DNA from: a virus
Virus record (IMG/VR): IMGVR_UViG_3300032053_000039
Coordinates: 1 to 64,000 of that record
Reading direction: 5' to 3' (one strand)
Length of the DNA: 64,000 bases
The notes under the pieces are model-generated. The model made no database searches, was not told the origin of the DNA, and saw nothing but the letters and a program-made list of their open reading frames with translations. A program made the position numbers and the translations under genes. Shown here one piece after another: positions 41,255 through 50,777 of this stretch. The stretch's first letter is position 1. Each line of letters opens with the position of its first letter.

Positions 41255-41399
41255 TTAATCTAATAAATCTTCAAAATCTAACCAATTTTTCTCAATCATA
41301 AGAAGAATTAAATAACCAATTGGTTTTAAACGTATCTATATTATTACGAATATATTCAATTTCATCTTTTGAAAGTAGTGTGGGTGGTATATATCGCAT
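41255..41399 (-). pseudogene. Frameshifted small relative of the adjacent Nmad-like gene
   Basis: ATG at 41399 starts MRYIPPTLLSKDEIEYIRNN and stops at TGA 41294. The other frame contains PIGYLILLMIEKNWLDFEDL, ending at TAA 41257-41255. It matches the C-terminus of the next gene (LMGYLVLLCIQQDWTTYEDL). The interval is 145 nt, one base over 48 codons. Dropping one A in the AAAA run at the TTTAAAACC site (about 41324-41327) joins the parts. It is a truncated duplicate, decayed or carrying a sequence indel. Confidence 0.55.
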
Positions 41400-41408
41400 A
41401 AATATTGT

Positions 41409-41684
41409 TTAATCTACTAAATCCTCATAGGTTGTCCAATCTTGTTGTATACATAAAAGAACCAAGTAGCCCATTAAATCACAAATATCGTTTTTTCTTA
41501 ATTCGGGACTGTTTCTTATTCTAGAAAGTTTCTCATCACATCTATTTAATATATTATCCCCTGCTTCGCTTTTAGAGAATATTCTTATAGGAGCTATAGC
41601 AGAGTCTCCGTATCGTTTATTCTTCTCTTTTAGGAATGTAGCAAAATTACTACAAACTTGATCTATCTTCTCTTGAGTAGTCAT
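41409..41684 (-). CDS. DUF1599/Nmad-like nucleotide-modification-associated protein, 91 aa
   Basis: The segment EKNKRYGDSAIAPIRIFSK, then ILNRCDEKLSRIRN and DLMGYLVLLCIQQDW matches the DUF1599 (nucleotide modification associated domain) pattern, an all-helical MazG-like family often near phage DNA-modification or nucleotide-pool genes. Catalytic residues are not certain. Its ATG overlaps the TGA of the upstream cupin gene, so they may act in one pathway. Confidence 0.7.
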   Translation of the reverse strand: MTTQEKIDQVCSNFATFLKEKNKRYGDSAIAPIRIFSKSEAGDNILNRCDEKLSRIRNSPELRKNDICDLMGYLVLLCIQQDWTTYEDLVD

Positions 41685-42148
41685 TGTGCTCTCCCATACC
41701 GATCTTTTATTCTTACAATATCTTGTTCATCATTTTCACCAAAGGCTACATCGAGAACAAGACCTTGAGGATCAGGACCCACATAAGTTGCTCTATGAAT
41801 AACAAATCTATGGAAACCAAACATATCTCCTTTCTCTGCTTTTACTGTTATAATATTTTCTTTAAGAAAAAGTTCAAGATCTCCAAATCTTTTATACTCA
41901 TCTTGTTCACTTAGTATTTCTTCTGGAACAGGCTTACTGCTATAATCAATTACAAACCCTTCACTTAGAATAAGATAAAATTGATCACGTTTGAAATGAT
42001 ATTGCATTGAAAGAGACTCATTCTTATTTATGTATAATATCTTAGTTGTGCATTTTTCATTGTCAGAATATAAACCGTAATATCCCCAAGGCCGGTTTTC
42101 TGTAGAGTATTTGAATGGTTCTTCTTGCTTTCCTAGAAACAATTTCAT
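41681..42148 (-). CDS. Mannose-6-phosphate isomerase type II-like cupin, 155 aa
   Basis: RPWGYYGLYSDNEKCTTKIL, SLSMQYHFKRDQFYLILSEG, VKAEKGDMFGFHRFVIHRA and VAFGENDEQDIVRIKDRYGR match the C-terminal cupin of ManC-type enzymes, with metal-binding His residues (QYH, IHRA). As a stand-alone cupin it could isomerise fructose-6-P/mannose-6-P or bind a sugar nucleotide. It stops in TGA right after the family's usual end, which argues that TGA is a normal stop here. Confidence 0.75.
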   Translation of the reverse strand: MKLFLGKQEEPFKYSTENRPWGYYGLYSDNEKCTTKILYINKNESLSMQYHFKRDQFYLILSEGFVIDYSSKPVPEEILSEQDEYKRFGDLELFLKENIITVKAEKGDMFGFHRFVIHRATYVGPDPQGLVLDVAFGENDEQDIVRIKDRYGRAQ

Positions 42149-42172
42149 AAAGCACCTCTTACTAATATATAC

Positions 42173-43042
42173 CTAATCTTCTTCAGGTTCTGTTGGAGGT
42201 TCTGTAGGTTTAGCTTTTGCTTTTTCCGTACCTTGAATAACTCCACCTGATTTTAAAATACTATCCTCAAGAAAATTAAATTTCTCTGAAAGGGATATTC
42301 TGAGATTTTGAATAAGATTTGCATAAGCAGGATTCTTTTCAAAATCTACAAAAACTATTTGAATATCATCAAGTATCTTACTCAATACACCAAGTTTGTA
42401 GGAAAGAATAGCATTAGATAAATCATCTCGACTTATAGGGAATAATCTTTTATCAATTATCTGCCAGGTTTTTAGAATAGAATTTTCAACTTCTTCAGCT
42501 AATTTATTCATTTGAAAAAATTCTTGAATCTCTATATCCTCAAGTATTCTTGTTTCTTGATGATCAGATAATTCCTTTATTCTATTCTGAATAAAATGAA
42601 GTCTCTGCCCTTTTGCTTCGAGAACTCCCTGAGCTCCTGCAAAAAGATCTATATTTCCTTCTAAGATAGAAGCAACAAGTTCTCGTGACTCCTGGTTGGT
42701 ATCCTCTTTTATATTTATTATTTTTTGAACACTAGAAGATATAATATAATGATTATTAAAATGTGTAGTAAGGTTATCAACGGAAATATTTACATTATAG
42801 GATATATCACTTAAGGGTAAATGTTTTTTTGCTCTCATCATATTTATTTCCATATGATCTCGACGAGTGCAAACAATACAAGCACGACTTTTTTTTATAT
42901 ACTTTCCATAATAATCCATCTTATCAGGTTCAATTGTTGGAACAATAGCAGTATTAGATGTTACTGGCAGGAAGGATTCTTCCTTGGGATCTTCTGAGCA
43001 CATATCTATTATATTTTTTTCATTACTAAAATCATTATCCAT
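42173..43042 (-). CDS. Hypothetical protein, 289 aa, possible HTH/zinc head
   Basis: Near the N-terminus: SRACIVCTRRDHMEINMMRA then LSDISYNVNISVDNLTTHFN, a zinc-knuckle plus helix-turn-helix-like arrangement seen in some phage terminase small subunits and regulators. The middle is helical; the C-terminus is Pro/Glu-rich and disordered. Terminase small subunit is a possibility only. Confidence 0.5.
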   Translation of the reverse strand: MDNDFSNEKNIIDMCSEDPKEESFLPVTSNTAIVPTIEPDKMDYYGKYIKKSRACIVCTRRDHMEINMMRAKKHLPLSDISYNVNISVDNLTTHFNNHYIISSSVQKIINIKEDTNQESRELVASILEGNIDLFAGAQGVLEAKGQRLHFIQNRIKELSDHQETRILEDIEIQEFFQMNKLAEEVENSILKTWQIIDKRLFPISRDDLSNAILSYKLGVLSKILDDIQIVFVDFEKNPAYANLIQNLRISLSEKFNFLEDSILKSGGVIQGTEKAKAKPTEPPTEPEED

Positions 43043-43427
43043 TTCGCAATACCTTCGCTGTAACTATTCTTATTTTATCACCAGTATAAGAAGTATTTTT
43101 ATTTATTGATAATATTATCTTATCTTCTTCTACTAGAGGATAGACATCGATAAAAGAAAATTTCGATTTATCTAGTTCTGATATATGCTTACAAACTTTT
43201 AAAATATCTTTTATTGATATATCTTTCTTATCCATTATTTCAAGAAAGTCAGCTAAGGATATAAACGTCTCATTTTTCTGTTCTAATATAGTTTCATATT
43301 CTATTTCATCTAATTTCTTTGATTTTTTATTTATATCTTGAGATAACTCTGCAGCATCTTTAATATAAGATGTTAGCTTTGATGGGGATTTACCTCTGGA
43401 CTTTAATTTATTGAAAAGTGGAAACAT
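43035..43427 (-). CDS. Hypothetical protein, 130 aa
   Basis: Basic N-terminus (MFPLFNKLKSRGKSPSKL), charged helical middle and a beta-prone end (IILSINKNTSYTGDKIRIVT). Overlaps the next gene by 8 bp and abuts the coiled-coil gene upstream (1-bp overlap). Not recognised. Confidence 0.6.
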   Translation of the reverse strand: MFPLFNKLKSRGKSPSKLTSYIKDAAELSQDINKKSKKLDEIEYETILEQKNETFISLADFLEIMDKKDISIKDILKVCKHISELDKSKFSFIDVYPLVEEDKIILSINKNTSYTGDKIRIVTAKVLRNG

Positions 43428-44878
43428 TAGCTCTCTTTAACTATAAGCAATGTATTCTCTATTCTTGGGTTTTCTATAGGAAATACAGAAAAGAAATTAT
43501 TAAAGTATAATCCAAAGTAATCTGTGAGTACCTGACGAGAAGCAAGAGCTTGTATTACATATATATTATTATTTGGAAACTGCTCCATAAGATTTGAAGC
43601 CAGGTTAGTCGTATGATATCCAAAGAAGTATCTTAGATAATTGGCTATAATTGTTACCGGAAGTGGTTGAAGACTAGAAGATAAATGAGTTACGATTGTA
43701 TTATTTTCTATATTGCTTATAGTAGCATCTGCATAAGAGTGAGATTGCTCGAATTTGAGTTGCTTATCTAAATTTTTAGATTTTATACCTTTAAGTTTTG
43801 TCTCATGATTGAGCATTTCTTTAAAAAGAATATCTTGCTCAGCATTAAGTTGATTTATTCTAGTATCAATACTACTAAGATCAGTATCTTTATAGCTATC
43901 TATTCTTTGAATTTCTTTACTAAGAATTTCTATATTAGAACCGGATGTCCTTACAAGAAGAGATATATCTTTGAGAGTTTTTTCTACAGAGGTTCTGTCA
44001 TGATCGAATACTATTTTTTTGTCATGAAGATATCTTAAATCTTCATCATTTCCACCTCTATCTACCATAAAAGAAAGTTCAGCATCAATATCTTTTATTA
44101 TGTTATTAAGTTGAAGCAACCTATCTTCGTATGTTTTTTTCGATTCTGATAGCATTTGATTTTCTATAGCGAATTTTTCTCTTTCTTGCATAAGAGATTC
44201 TCTGTTATTCACCTTCTCAAACATCTCGCTTTTGTTGTTTTGAAGATTCTCTCTTTCCATCTTTATATGTTCTATTCTTGTTAATACCTGAGAAATCTTT
44301 TCTTCGAGAGAATCTATAAGGAGTTTCTCTGTCATAATATTTTTTTGATTTATACCTTGACTCTCTACCTCAAATTTAGAAATCTTTGTTCCAAACTTTT
44401 TCTCCAATGCAGGAAATATTCCTTTCACTGGATTTTTAAATTTATCTATAAAACTAAATATTGAGTCATATTCAAAGAATATATCCCTAACAGGATGAGT
44501 CATAAAAAATAAATGAAAATAGTCTTTTATAAAATTTATTTCATCTGGTATTGTAGTTCCTTCTGAATTACAAATAACCAAATGCTCAGCGTCTTTATAA
44601 GACATTCCTATTGTAACAACTACTGATTTTGGAAGAGTGTAGTAATTTCCAAAAGCGTTCTTTATAAGCTCAACAACATAAAGTGGTATTGTTTCGTCTT
44701 TGGAAAAATTGATCATTGAGGTAGTATCAGCATCTTTATCATTGTATATAAAATACAACCATTTCAAGTCATTTAATTTATAAAGGTTTTCTTCAATTCT
44801 AGAGAATATGGTTTCATACACTGAATCAGAAAGGCCTGTATAGTCACGAAAATCTTTATAGATGTTCTTTTTTATCAT
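43427..44878 (-). CDS. Hypothetical coiled-coil protein, 483 aa
   Basis: Residues 1-160 are globular. Residues about 185-360 form a long coiled coil (EEKISQVLTRIEHIKMEREN and following). The C-terminal 100 residues are globular. It follows SbcC in the same operon; the coiled-coil architecture suggests a recombination or scaffold partner, but no ATPase motif is visible. Confidence 0.65.
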   Translation of the reverse strand: MIKKNIYKDFRDYTGLSDSVYETIFSRIEENLYKLNDLKWLYFIYNDKDADTTSMINFSKDETIPLYVVELIKNAFGNYYTLPKSVVVTIGMSYKDAEHLVICNSEGTTIPDEINFIKDYFHLFFMTHPVRDIFFEYDSIFSFIDKFKNPVKGIFPALEKKFGTKISKFEVESQGINQKNIMTEKLLIDSLEEKISQVLTRIEHIKMERENLQNNKSEMFEKVNNRESLMQEREKFAIENQMLSESKKTYEDRLLQLNNIIKDIDAELSFMVDRGGNDEDLRYLHDKKIVFDHDRTSVEKTLKDISLLVRTSGSNIEILSKEIQRIDSYKDTDLSSIDTRINQLNAEQDILFKEMLNHETKLKGIKSKNLDKQLKFEQSHSYADATISNIENNTIVTHLSSSLQPLPVTIIANYLRYFFGYHTTNLASNLMEQFPNNNIYVIQALASRQVLTDYFGLYFNNFFSVFPIENPRIENTLLIVKES

Positions 44879-44896
44879 ATAATCTCCAATTAATTT

Positions 44897-46987
44897 TTAA
44901 TTGATATAACTAATTTCATTTTGATCCATATGGATAGTTATTAAGTTGGGAAAAGATTCTGCATCTTCCGTATGTGTAATAACTAATATTTGATTAAAGG
45001 ATTCCGATATTAAAGTCAATATTTTTTTAACCAACGTCCGGTTTTCTTCATCAAGAGCCCCAAAAGGTTCATCCATGACTATAAACTGAATGTTAGACAT
45101 TGTTTGCTGAGTTATAACTTTAGAGAACCCCAGTCGTAACCCGATATTAACGATTGTTTTTTGTCCTCCAGAGAGTCTTTTATAGCTTCGATACTTGCCA
45201 TTTTTCTCAAATCCTATTACGATTGGACTGTTCTTTTTAGAGGTATCCTCATATATTTTTACTACAAGATTCGGCATTACATGTTGTATTATTTCATTAG
45301 AAAATTGTTCTATAGAGGCAATAGACTCATTAAATATATTCTTTGGTATTTCTAAGAATATTTTATAAAGTTCATCATTTACAGATTTCTCTTCTTTGTA
45401 GGAATTCAGTAACTTCTTTTCAGAATCTATTTGATTATCTAGATCTTTCTTCGACTTTTCTTTCTCTAGAAGAGAGCCTAATTCTAGGGATAAACTATTT
45501 AAGGACTTATCTATATTGGTAAGTTCTATTGTTTTTTGTTTTAGTTCAGATTCATTAAACTGTATTTTAGAAAGTGTTTCCTCAAGGGATTTTATATCTA
45601 GTTCGAGGACGCTTATCTTTTCTATTTTATTGAGTTTGTTTTCTTCAAAAGAGCTTAACTGAGATTTACAAATATCTAAGTTGTTTTTACAAGAGTTGTA
45701 ATCTATAATATTTCTATTCTTTCTATCTTCCAAGGTCTTTATTTTTAGTTCACTGTTTTCTATAGATAATTTTAATTGCCCTTTTTCAGTTTTTATTATA
45801 TCTAACGATTTCAAAATATCTAGTTTTGATTTATTAAGGGGTTCAAGAGTTTTATTAATAGAATCCAATTGATTAGATACTTTTAAATTTTCTTCTTGAA
45901 GATGATCTTCAGTAACTTCTTGCTTACAAGTAGGGCATACTCCAGATCCTATATTAAGTTTTTGAGATTCTAGATTCTTAATATCTTGATTAATCCGAGC
46001 AATTTCTACAGCTAGATTGTTGTTTTTATCTTTTAATTCTTGCTCCTCACTTTCCTTGAATTCAAGATTGTCTTTAAATTTTAGCAAGTCCTCTGTATAT
46101 CCATTAATTTCAGGTTCTACATCTTCCAAATTAAATGAATTCAATTTTAAAGATAATTCTTCTTCAATCTTTTTTGTAGCATCTATCTTAGTTACTATCC
46201 CTTCTAGATCTCTGCTCTCTGATATAAGAGAGGATTTTTTTAAAGATAGCATATCAAGATCAGATTTATATTTATAAAACTCTTGTATGAATTCATTAGC
46301 TTCTATTTTTCTTTTATATAAATTTTCTATGTTTTTTTCAAGAGGTTCCTTTTTGAATAGGGATTCTCCTATACTTTTTGATTTCTCTTCCCAAATTGTT
46401 ATATTATTTTGAGAGCTTAAAATTGAGTCGGATAATTTTTTTATATCTTTTGATATATCCTTGCTAAGGGTCCTCCATATTTCCATATCGAGAACTTTGT
46501 TTATATAGTTTCTTCTCTCTTCAGGACTTGTCTTATTATTATCTATAAATTTATCCATATTCATCTGTTCAAAGAAGACAGATGCGGTAAACATATCATA
46601 ATCCATTCCTATTATTCTATTTATATGCTCTTGGGTTGTATCTATTTTATCACCAAGTCTTACGTCTTCTTGAAATAGATCCAGGTATGAAGCTCCTTTA
46701 TTTATGCCTCTTTCACAAGTATATGCTTGCCCATCCTTAATAAATTTAACCCTTACGTACATTGAATCAGAAGTATCATTAACAAATTCTAATATTTTAT
46801 CAGCCTCTCCTTCTCCATAAAGAGCGTATATTATAGACATTACTAAAGAGCTTTTACCACAGCCGTTGCTCTTACCAGTAGCATCATCAAAAACTCCAAC
46901 TATTCCAGTAATACCTTCTGGTATTTGAACAAGGGTATAATTTTTATAAGAACTATAACCTTCAAGTTCAATAGTTTCTATCTTCAT
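44897..46987 (-). CDS. sbcC: SbcC/Rad50-like recombination ATPase (T4 gp46-like)
   Basis: N-terminal Walker A at 38-46 (GKSNGCGKS), a long coiled coil, and a central zinc hook (GVCPTCKQEV, about residue 348). The second coil is followed by the ABC signature RLSGGQKTIVNIGL and Walker B IQFIVMDEPFGALDEENR. At 696 aa it is a compact phage Rad50. With SbcD it forms the nuclease complex that processes DNA ends and hairpins for recombination-dependent replication. The SbcD gene is 1 bp away. Confidence 0.93.
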   Translation of the reverse strand: MKIETIELEGYSSYKNYTLVQIPEGITGIVGVFDDATGKSNGCGKSSLVMSIIYALYGEGEADKILEFVNDTSDSMYVRVKFIKDGQAYTCERGINKGASYLDLFQEDVRLGDKIDTTQEHINRIIGMDYDMFTASVFFEQMNMDKFIDNNKTSPEERRNYINKVLDMEIWRTLSKDISKDIKKLSDSILSSQNNITIWEEKSKSIGESLFKKEPLEKNIENLYKRKIEANEFIQEFYKYKSDLDMLSLKKSSLISESRDLEGIVTKIDATKKIEEELSLKLNSFNLEDVEPEINGYTEDLLKFKDNLEFKESEEQELKDKNNNLAVEIARINQDIKNLESQKLNIGSGVCPTCKQEVTEDHLQEENLKVSNQLDSINKTLEPLNKSKLDILKSLDIIKTEKGQLKLSIENSELKIKTLEDRKNRNIIDYNSCKNNLDICKSQLSSFEENKLNKIEKISVLELDIKSLEETLSKIQFNESELKQKTIELTNIDKSLNSLSLELGSLLEKEKSKKDLDNQIDSEKKLLNSYKEEKSVNDELYKIFLEIPKNIFNESIASIEQFSNEIIQHVMPNLVVKIYEDTSKKNSPIVIGFEKNGKYRSYKRLSGGQKTIVNIGLRLGFSKVITQQTMSNIQFIVMDEPFGALDEENRTLVKKILTLISESFNQILVITHTEDAESFPNLITIHMDQNEISYIN

Positions 46988-46988
46988 A

Positions 46989-48107
46989 TTATTTATCCTT
47001 ATTTATCTCTGCATAAGATTCAATACGTTTAATACCACAGCTTATAATCTTTTCTTTATCTAGATCTGTTTTATAATTATTAACATAATCCCTAAATATA
47101 TCATAACTGCTTTTTCTTGTATTTATAAAAATACTGTCAGAACCTGTATTTTCTTTTTTATCTCTCTTTTTAATACTTCCAATAAGGCATTCTCGATCTT
47201 TAAAGAATTTATATATTTCTGTAATATTTAATTTTTCTTCAAATAAATGATCTATAAAAATAACGGATCCTAGTAATATTCTTGATGATTTAAAAAATTC
47301 TAGAGGATCTATTCCATCTGGTACAGAGTATCTTAAAAACTTTCTTATTCCTGGTATTTCTTCAAAGTAAGAATTTCCATCTTTATCTATAAGGCAAAAT
47401 CCTTTTTTAAGTCCTATGTCTGTAGCATCCATATAGGATGTTGATCCAGGGTAGATAACAGATACATTTCCTTTTACATAATTTTGGGCTGTGTGGATAT
47501 GACCTAGAAGAAATAAAAACTTTCTATCTTTAAATACATCTGCATCAAGAAGATAAACTCCCCGAGACAGCATTCGGCTTTCAGATCCTATACGGCTAGA
47601 ATACTCTTGAATATGTGATACGATCATAGTTCTGTCTCTTGCAGAAGAGATGGCCATCTCAAGTTCTTGATTGACAAAGGCATCCTTATCCTTAAGACTT
47701 TTATTTGGGACATACGGTATAAATTTAACATTCCAATCGTACCAATTAAAATTGTGGTTTTCTTCGTAGATAAACTTTATATTTTTAAGTTTCAGTTTAC
47801 TTCCAAAAATCATTCCATGATGGTACATAGAAGTATCATGATTTCCTGTAATAATATATACGGGTTTATTCAAAGAATCCATATTAAAAAGCCATTCTGC
47901 CAAAAATTGAACATTCGGTGGGGTAGGATGGTTTGTATGAGTCATATCTCCACCAAAGATTATAGTATTAATATCATCCTTTTTACCTCTTTCAAATATA
48001 TAATCAAGAGCCTTCATAGCATCAAGTTCTGCTGAATATATTCCGTTAGAGTCCTGAATTGAATGAGATCTTAATCCTAGATGAATATCACTGAAAAAAA
48101 GTATCAT
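46989..48107 (-). CDS. sbcD: SbcD/Mre11-like nuclease (T4 gp47-like)
   Basis: Metallophosphoesterase motifs in order: FSDIHLG, GGDMTHTN, ITGNHDTSMYHH, IVSHIQEYS and GHIHTAQN, the active-site set of Mre11/SbcD. The C-terminal 140 residues form the capping and ATPase-contact region. It cuts DNA ends with SbcC. The 4-bp overlap with the DUF115 gene (48104) implies one operon. Confidence 0.93.
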   Translation of the reverse strand: MILFFSDIHLGLRSHSIQDSNGIYSAELDAMKALDYIFERGKKDDINTIIFGGDMTHTNHPTPPNVQFLAEWLFNMDSLNKPVYIITGNHDTSMYHHGMIFGSKLKLKNIKFIYEENHNFNWYDWNVKFIPYVPNKSLKDKDAFVNQELEMAISSARDRTMIVSHIQEYSSRIGSESRMLSRGVYLLDADVFKDRKFLFLLGHIHTAQNYVKGNVSVIYPGSTSYMDATDIGLKKGFCLIDKDGNSYFEEIPGIRKFLRYSVPDGIDPLEFFKSSRILLGSVIFIDHLFEEKLNITEIYKFFKDRECLIGSIKKRDKKENTGSDSIFINTRKSSYDIFRDYVNNYKTDLDKEKIISCGIKRIESYAEINKDK

Positions 48108-49132
48108 TTAATTTTCTCCCTTATTTCAAGTTTCTCCAGTATTTCAAGGTTAATTATATCTAATCCCTTAAGTATCCCTGATTTTGAAGAATTAAGAACG
48201 TATCTATGTGATACTTTAATCAAAGATAAGAGGAGCATAGCATAGTAACTAAATAATTTAGAGGTATAATAATCATTTTCTGTGTGAGGATCAAAGTACT
48301 TAAGTTCTTTTTTTACTTCATATTTTATAACTTCTTTTTTAGAAATTCCTAAGGCACGAGCTCTTCTTTCAAGATAGTCCTTACAATAATATTTTTTATG
48401 AGTATATGCTAGATCGTATCCTGATAAAATAATACAACTAGGATCAAGAAGAACCGATATTATAAACATTGCATTTCCGACCCATCCGTTATTTTGGACA
48501 TAAGGGTACTTTCTTGTCTTCCATGTCATTTTCTTTAGTACTAAATTTTTATATCGAATAGTATCTGATTGATTAAAAAATAATATTTTTCCTTTCCAGG
48601 CTTTTAGTGCTTCGGGGTTTAGTGTCGAAGATGCAACTAGTATTAAATCAGAAGTATCTAGATCATGCCAAAAGAATTTAATTAGTATTGATGGATCTAA
48701 AGATACTACAAGATTTGGTTTTATTTTATTTTTTAGACAATTATAAAGAACGGCATCTTGACAGATTATATAAAAATTGTGGGTCATTTTTTTAATAACC
48801 TTTATATCTTTATCAAGAGAAGGTCCATCTGCAAGAAGAATAACTGGTATGTTTCTTGATAATCTTTTCTTTAAGATTTCCAAAGAATCAACCCTTGTTG
48901 TTATTTTAAATATTCCTAATTTTAAATTTTCTGTGTAATTATCTCTCCATGTTTTTATAAAAGGATCTTTCTTTACCAATTCTATTTCTTTGGGTATTGA
49001 TCTTATTTCTTTTATACAGGAATAAATTAATTTTATACATTTTAATAAATAAAAAATAAAATTTATTCCAAACAGCTTAAGATACTTTATAGTTTTTTTG
49101 AAATATCTTTCCAATCTATTAAAGAACCACAT
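48104..49132 (-). CDS. DUF115/MptE-like protein, 342 aa
   Basis: The core IPVILLADGPSLDKDIKVIK, YIICQDAVLYNCLKNKIKPN and LVVSLDPS, followed by ILVASSTLNP and GWVGNAMFIISVLLDPSCII, matches the DUF115 / 6-hydroxymethylpterin diphosphokinase-like fold. In bacteria this family works in flagellin glycosylation and cofactor pathways. In phages the substrate is unknown. The ATG lies inside the upstream gene by 46 bp. Confidence 0.75.
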   Translation of the reverse strand: MWFFNRLERYFKKTIKYLKLFGINFIFYLLKCIKLIYSCIKEIRSIPKEIELVKKDPFIKTWRDNYTENLKLGIFKITTRVDSLEILKKRLSRNIPVILLADGPSLDKDIKVIKKMTHNFYIICQDAVLYNCLKNKIKPNLVVSLDPSILIKFFWHDLDTSDLILVASSTLNPEALKAWKGKILFFNQSDTIRYKNLVLKKMTWKTRKYPYVQNNGWVGNAMFIISVLLDPSCIILSGYDLAYTHKKYYCKDYLERRARALGISKKEVIKYEVKKELKYFDPHTENDYYTSKLFSYYAMLLLSLIKVSHRYVLNSSKSGILKGLDIINLEILEKLEIREKIK

Positions 49133-49593
49133 TTAGAACACTCCATAGTCCAAGCATCAATGATATTACTGCAGCTACATGTATAATCCCAATTTAGATA
49201 TTCTGTACCCATACCCTCTCTAACTTTCTTATATTTCGTAGGTGTAGCTAATTTAATTTCTTTTTTATCGGAAGAAAGACCTGGCTTTTTTATTTGTTTT
49301 AAATTTTCTACAACAGCATTAAAATATTTTAACGAATGCGTTTTAACTAATCCTTTTTCCCAATCTTCTTTAAAATATTTTACACATTCTACAAGTCTAT
49401 CTTTACCTACTTTTTCTACCAACATTGATATATTTGTTATCTTGTCCTGTTTCGTTATTTTTTTCTCTGCACCTTCTCTTTTAAATTTAGTATAATCGAA
49501 AAATGAATTATAAAATCTACAAACAATATCTCCATCTTCCCTTCCAAATGTTTTATGACAAAACTCTCTAAATCCTTCGAATACCTCTCTCAT
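49087..49593 (-). CDS. Zinc-ribbon protein of unknown function, 168 aa
   Basis: A helical basic body (REDGDIVCRFYNSFFDYTKF) and a C-terminal zinc ribbon (CSCSNIIDAWTMECSKCGS). The C-terminal end overlaps the DUF115 gene; its ATG overlaps the initiator gene stop. Initiation accessory or nuclease-like roles are possible, none shown. Confidence 0.6.
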   Translation of the reverse strand: MREVFEGFREFCHKTFGREDGDIVCRFYNSFFDYTKFKREGAEKKITKQDKITNISMLVEKVGKDRLVECVKYFKEDWEKGLVKTHSLKYFNAVVENLKQIKKPGLSSDKKEIKLATPTKYKKVREGMGTEYLNWDYTCSCSNIIDAWTMECSKCGSLIDWKDISKKL

Positions 49594-50777
49594 GAATAAA
49601 TCCTCTCACCTTCTTGTGTTACTAAATAGTCTACCTCCGTTCCACACACAGAACAGAATCTTAAATCATCATGAAGTTGTGTTTTATGACCACATTTACA
49701 AACATATACATAATTATCTTCAACAGGTTCTAAATGAGATGTGTCTTCAGGTACATTTCTTAGCAGGGCCTCTAGAAAATACTTAGGGGTTATCTTTCTT
49801 GAACAGATTCCAAGTGCAATGCTTCCTTCGATGGTTTCTATAGCTTCAAGTACTTTACTCAAAGTGAATCTATTTATCCAAGTTTCTAAAGATTCTAATC
49901 GAATAATATTTTTTTCAATTTTAGATTGTTTCCCGTACACCTCTATCCGTTGTAAAATATTAATTATCCTGTTGCTATTCTTAATTAAATCATTATAATA
50001 TATAGGTATACATCCATTGTTTTTATCTATTAAAAATTGAATAAGTCCCGCCGAGGTCAATTCTTTTAAACTTTCCTGAGTCCTTTCTTCTCTTAACTCT
50101 TCTAAGGAGTTCTCTTTCTCCCCCTCTTCTCTTTTAGGAATTCCTAAAGAGTTATCTTCCTGATGTTTTTTTTCTTCCCCAAAAAAAAGATCTGTAGTAA
50201 TCTCTGTAGTATTCTCTGTAGTAATCTTTGTATATGTATTACAGATTTCCGTAGGAGGGTCATACGGATTTCCGTATGAGGGTGGTACAGATTCTCGTAG
50301 GGGGGTGGTACGGATTTTTGTATGACCCCCCTTTTCGATATGATTATAAGTTATTTCAGTTATTCTTTCAACATTAGGTTCTACAAACATTACATTATAG
50401 AGCATTGTGTTTTTTACAAGTACTTGTCTAAATTCTACAGAAATAAGATTTAAACGTACTAATGTCTCAAATGAATCACGGACTTGCCTTTTGCTAGATC
50501 CAGTTAATTCAGCGTAATCACTATAGCTTTTCTGAAGTTTATCAGAATTGAATTTTTTTGATATTGATGCGATATCATCGGTTTGAGGATCTCTTGTGGT
50601 TGTAGGAGTATACCAATATCTAATATTGGCTAGTATATACGCAGCTAAGAAATCAGTAACTTTTTTTCCTTTAGTTGTTGTATATGTAATTGCTTTTAAC
50701 CAAGAAGGAGGTAGAATATCACCGGATATATTTAATTTTCCAATAGCATCTACAGTAGGTGTTGTATTTTTTATCAT
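49590..50777 (-). CDS. Replication-initiator-like protein with winged HTH, 395 aa
   Basis: An N-terminal region (30-120) with YSDYAELTGSSKRQVRDSFE and RLNLISVEFRQVLVKNT resembles a winged helix-turn-helix of phage replisome organisers. A linker with Thr-rich repeats (ITTENTTEITT) follows, then a helical domain and a C-terminal zinc ribbon (CKCGHKTQ...CSVCG). The gene contains a 92-bp, four-copy 23-bp iteron array. Iterons inside the initiator gene are typical of lambda O-type origins. The DNA binding and origin role are inferred. Confidence 0.65.
   Translation of the reverse strand: MIKNTTPTVDAIGKLNISGDILPPSWLKAITYTTTKGKKVTDFLAAYILANIRYWYTPTTTRDPQTDDIASISKKFNSDKLQKSYSDYAELTGSSKRQVRDSFETLVRLNLISVEFRQVLVKNTMLYNVMFVEPNVERITEITYNHIEKGGHTKIRTTPLRESVPPSYGNPYDPPTEICNTYTKITTENTTEITTDLFFGEEKKHQEDNSLGIPKREEGEKENSLEELREERTQESLKELTSAGLIQFLIDKNNGCIPIYYNDLIKNSNRIINILQRIEVYGKQSKIEKNIIRLESLETWINRFTLSKVLEAIETIEGSIALGICSRKITPKYFLEALLRNVPEDTSHLEPVEDNYVYVCKCGHKTQLHDDLRFCSVCGTEVDYLVTQEGERIYS
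50191..50226. repeat. Three 12-bp direct repeats beside the iterons
   Basis: TCTGTAGTAATC, TCTGTAGTATTC and TCTGTAGTAATC are contiguous, with a diverged fourth copy at 50227-50238 linking directly to the iterons. They are AT-richer than the iterons and could be an unwinding element. The unit is 12 nt (4 codons), so it also gives the Thr-rich protein repeat. An 8-T/4-C/8-A tract at 50165-50190 lies on the far side. Confidence 0.8.
50238..50329. repeat. Four tandem 23-bp iterons (candidate origin)
   Basis: Units at 50238-50260, 50261-50283, 50284-50306 and 50307-50329 share the plus-strand core ACRGATTYYCGTAKGRGG. Unit 2 contains an inverted repeat (ATACGGA-TT-TCCGTAT). The 23-nt period is not a multiple of three and the encoded protein shows no repeat, so the pattern is a DNA signal, not a protein repeat. 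Unit 4 diverges at its right end. Confidence 0.9.
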
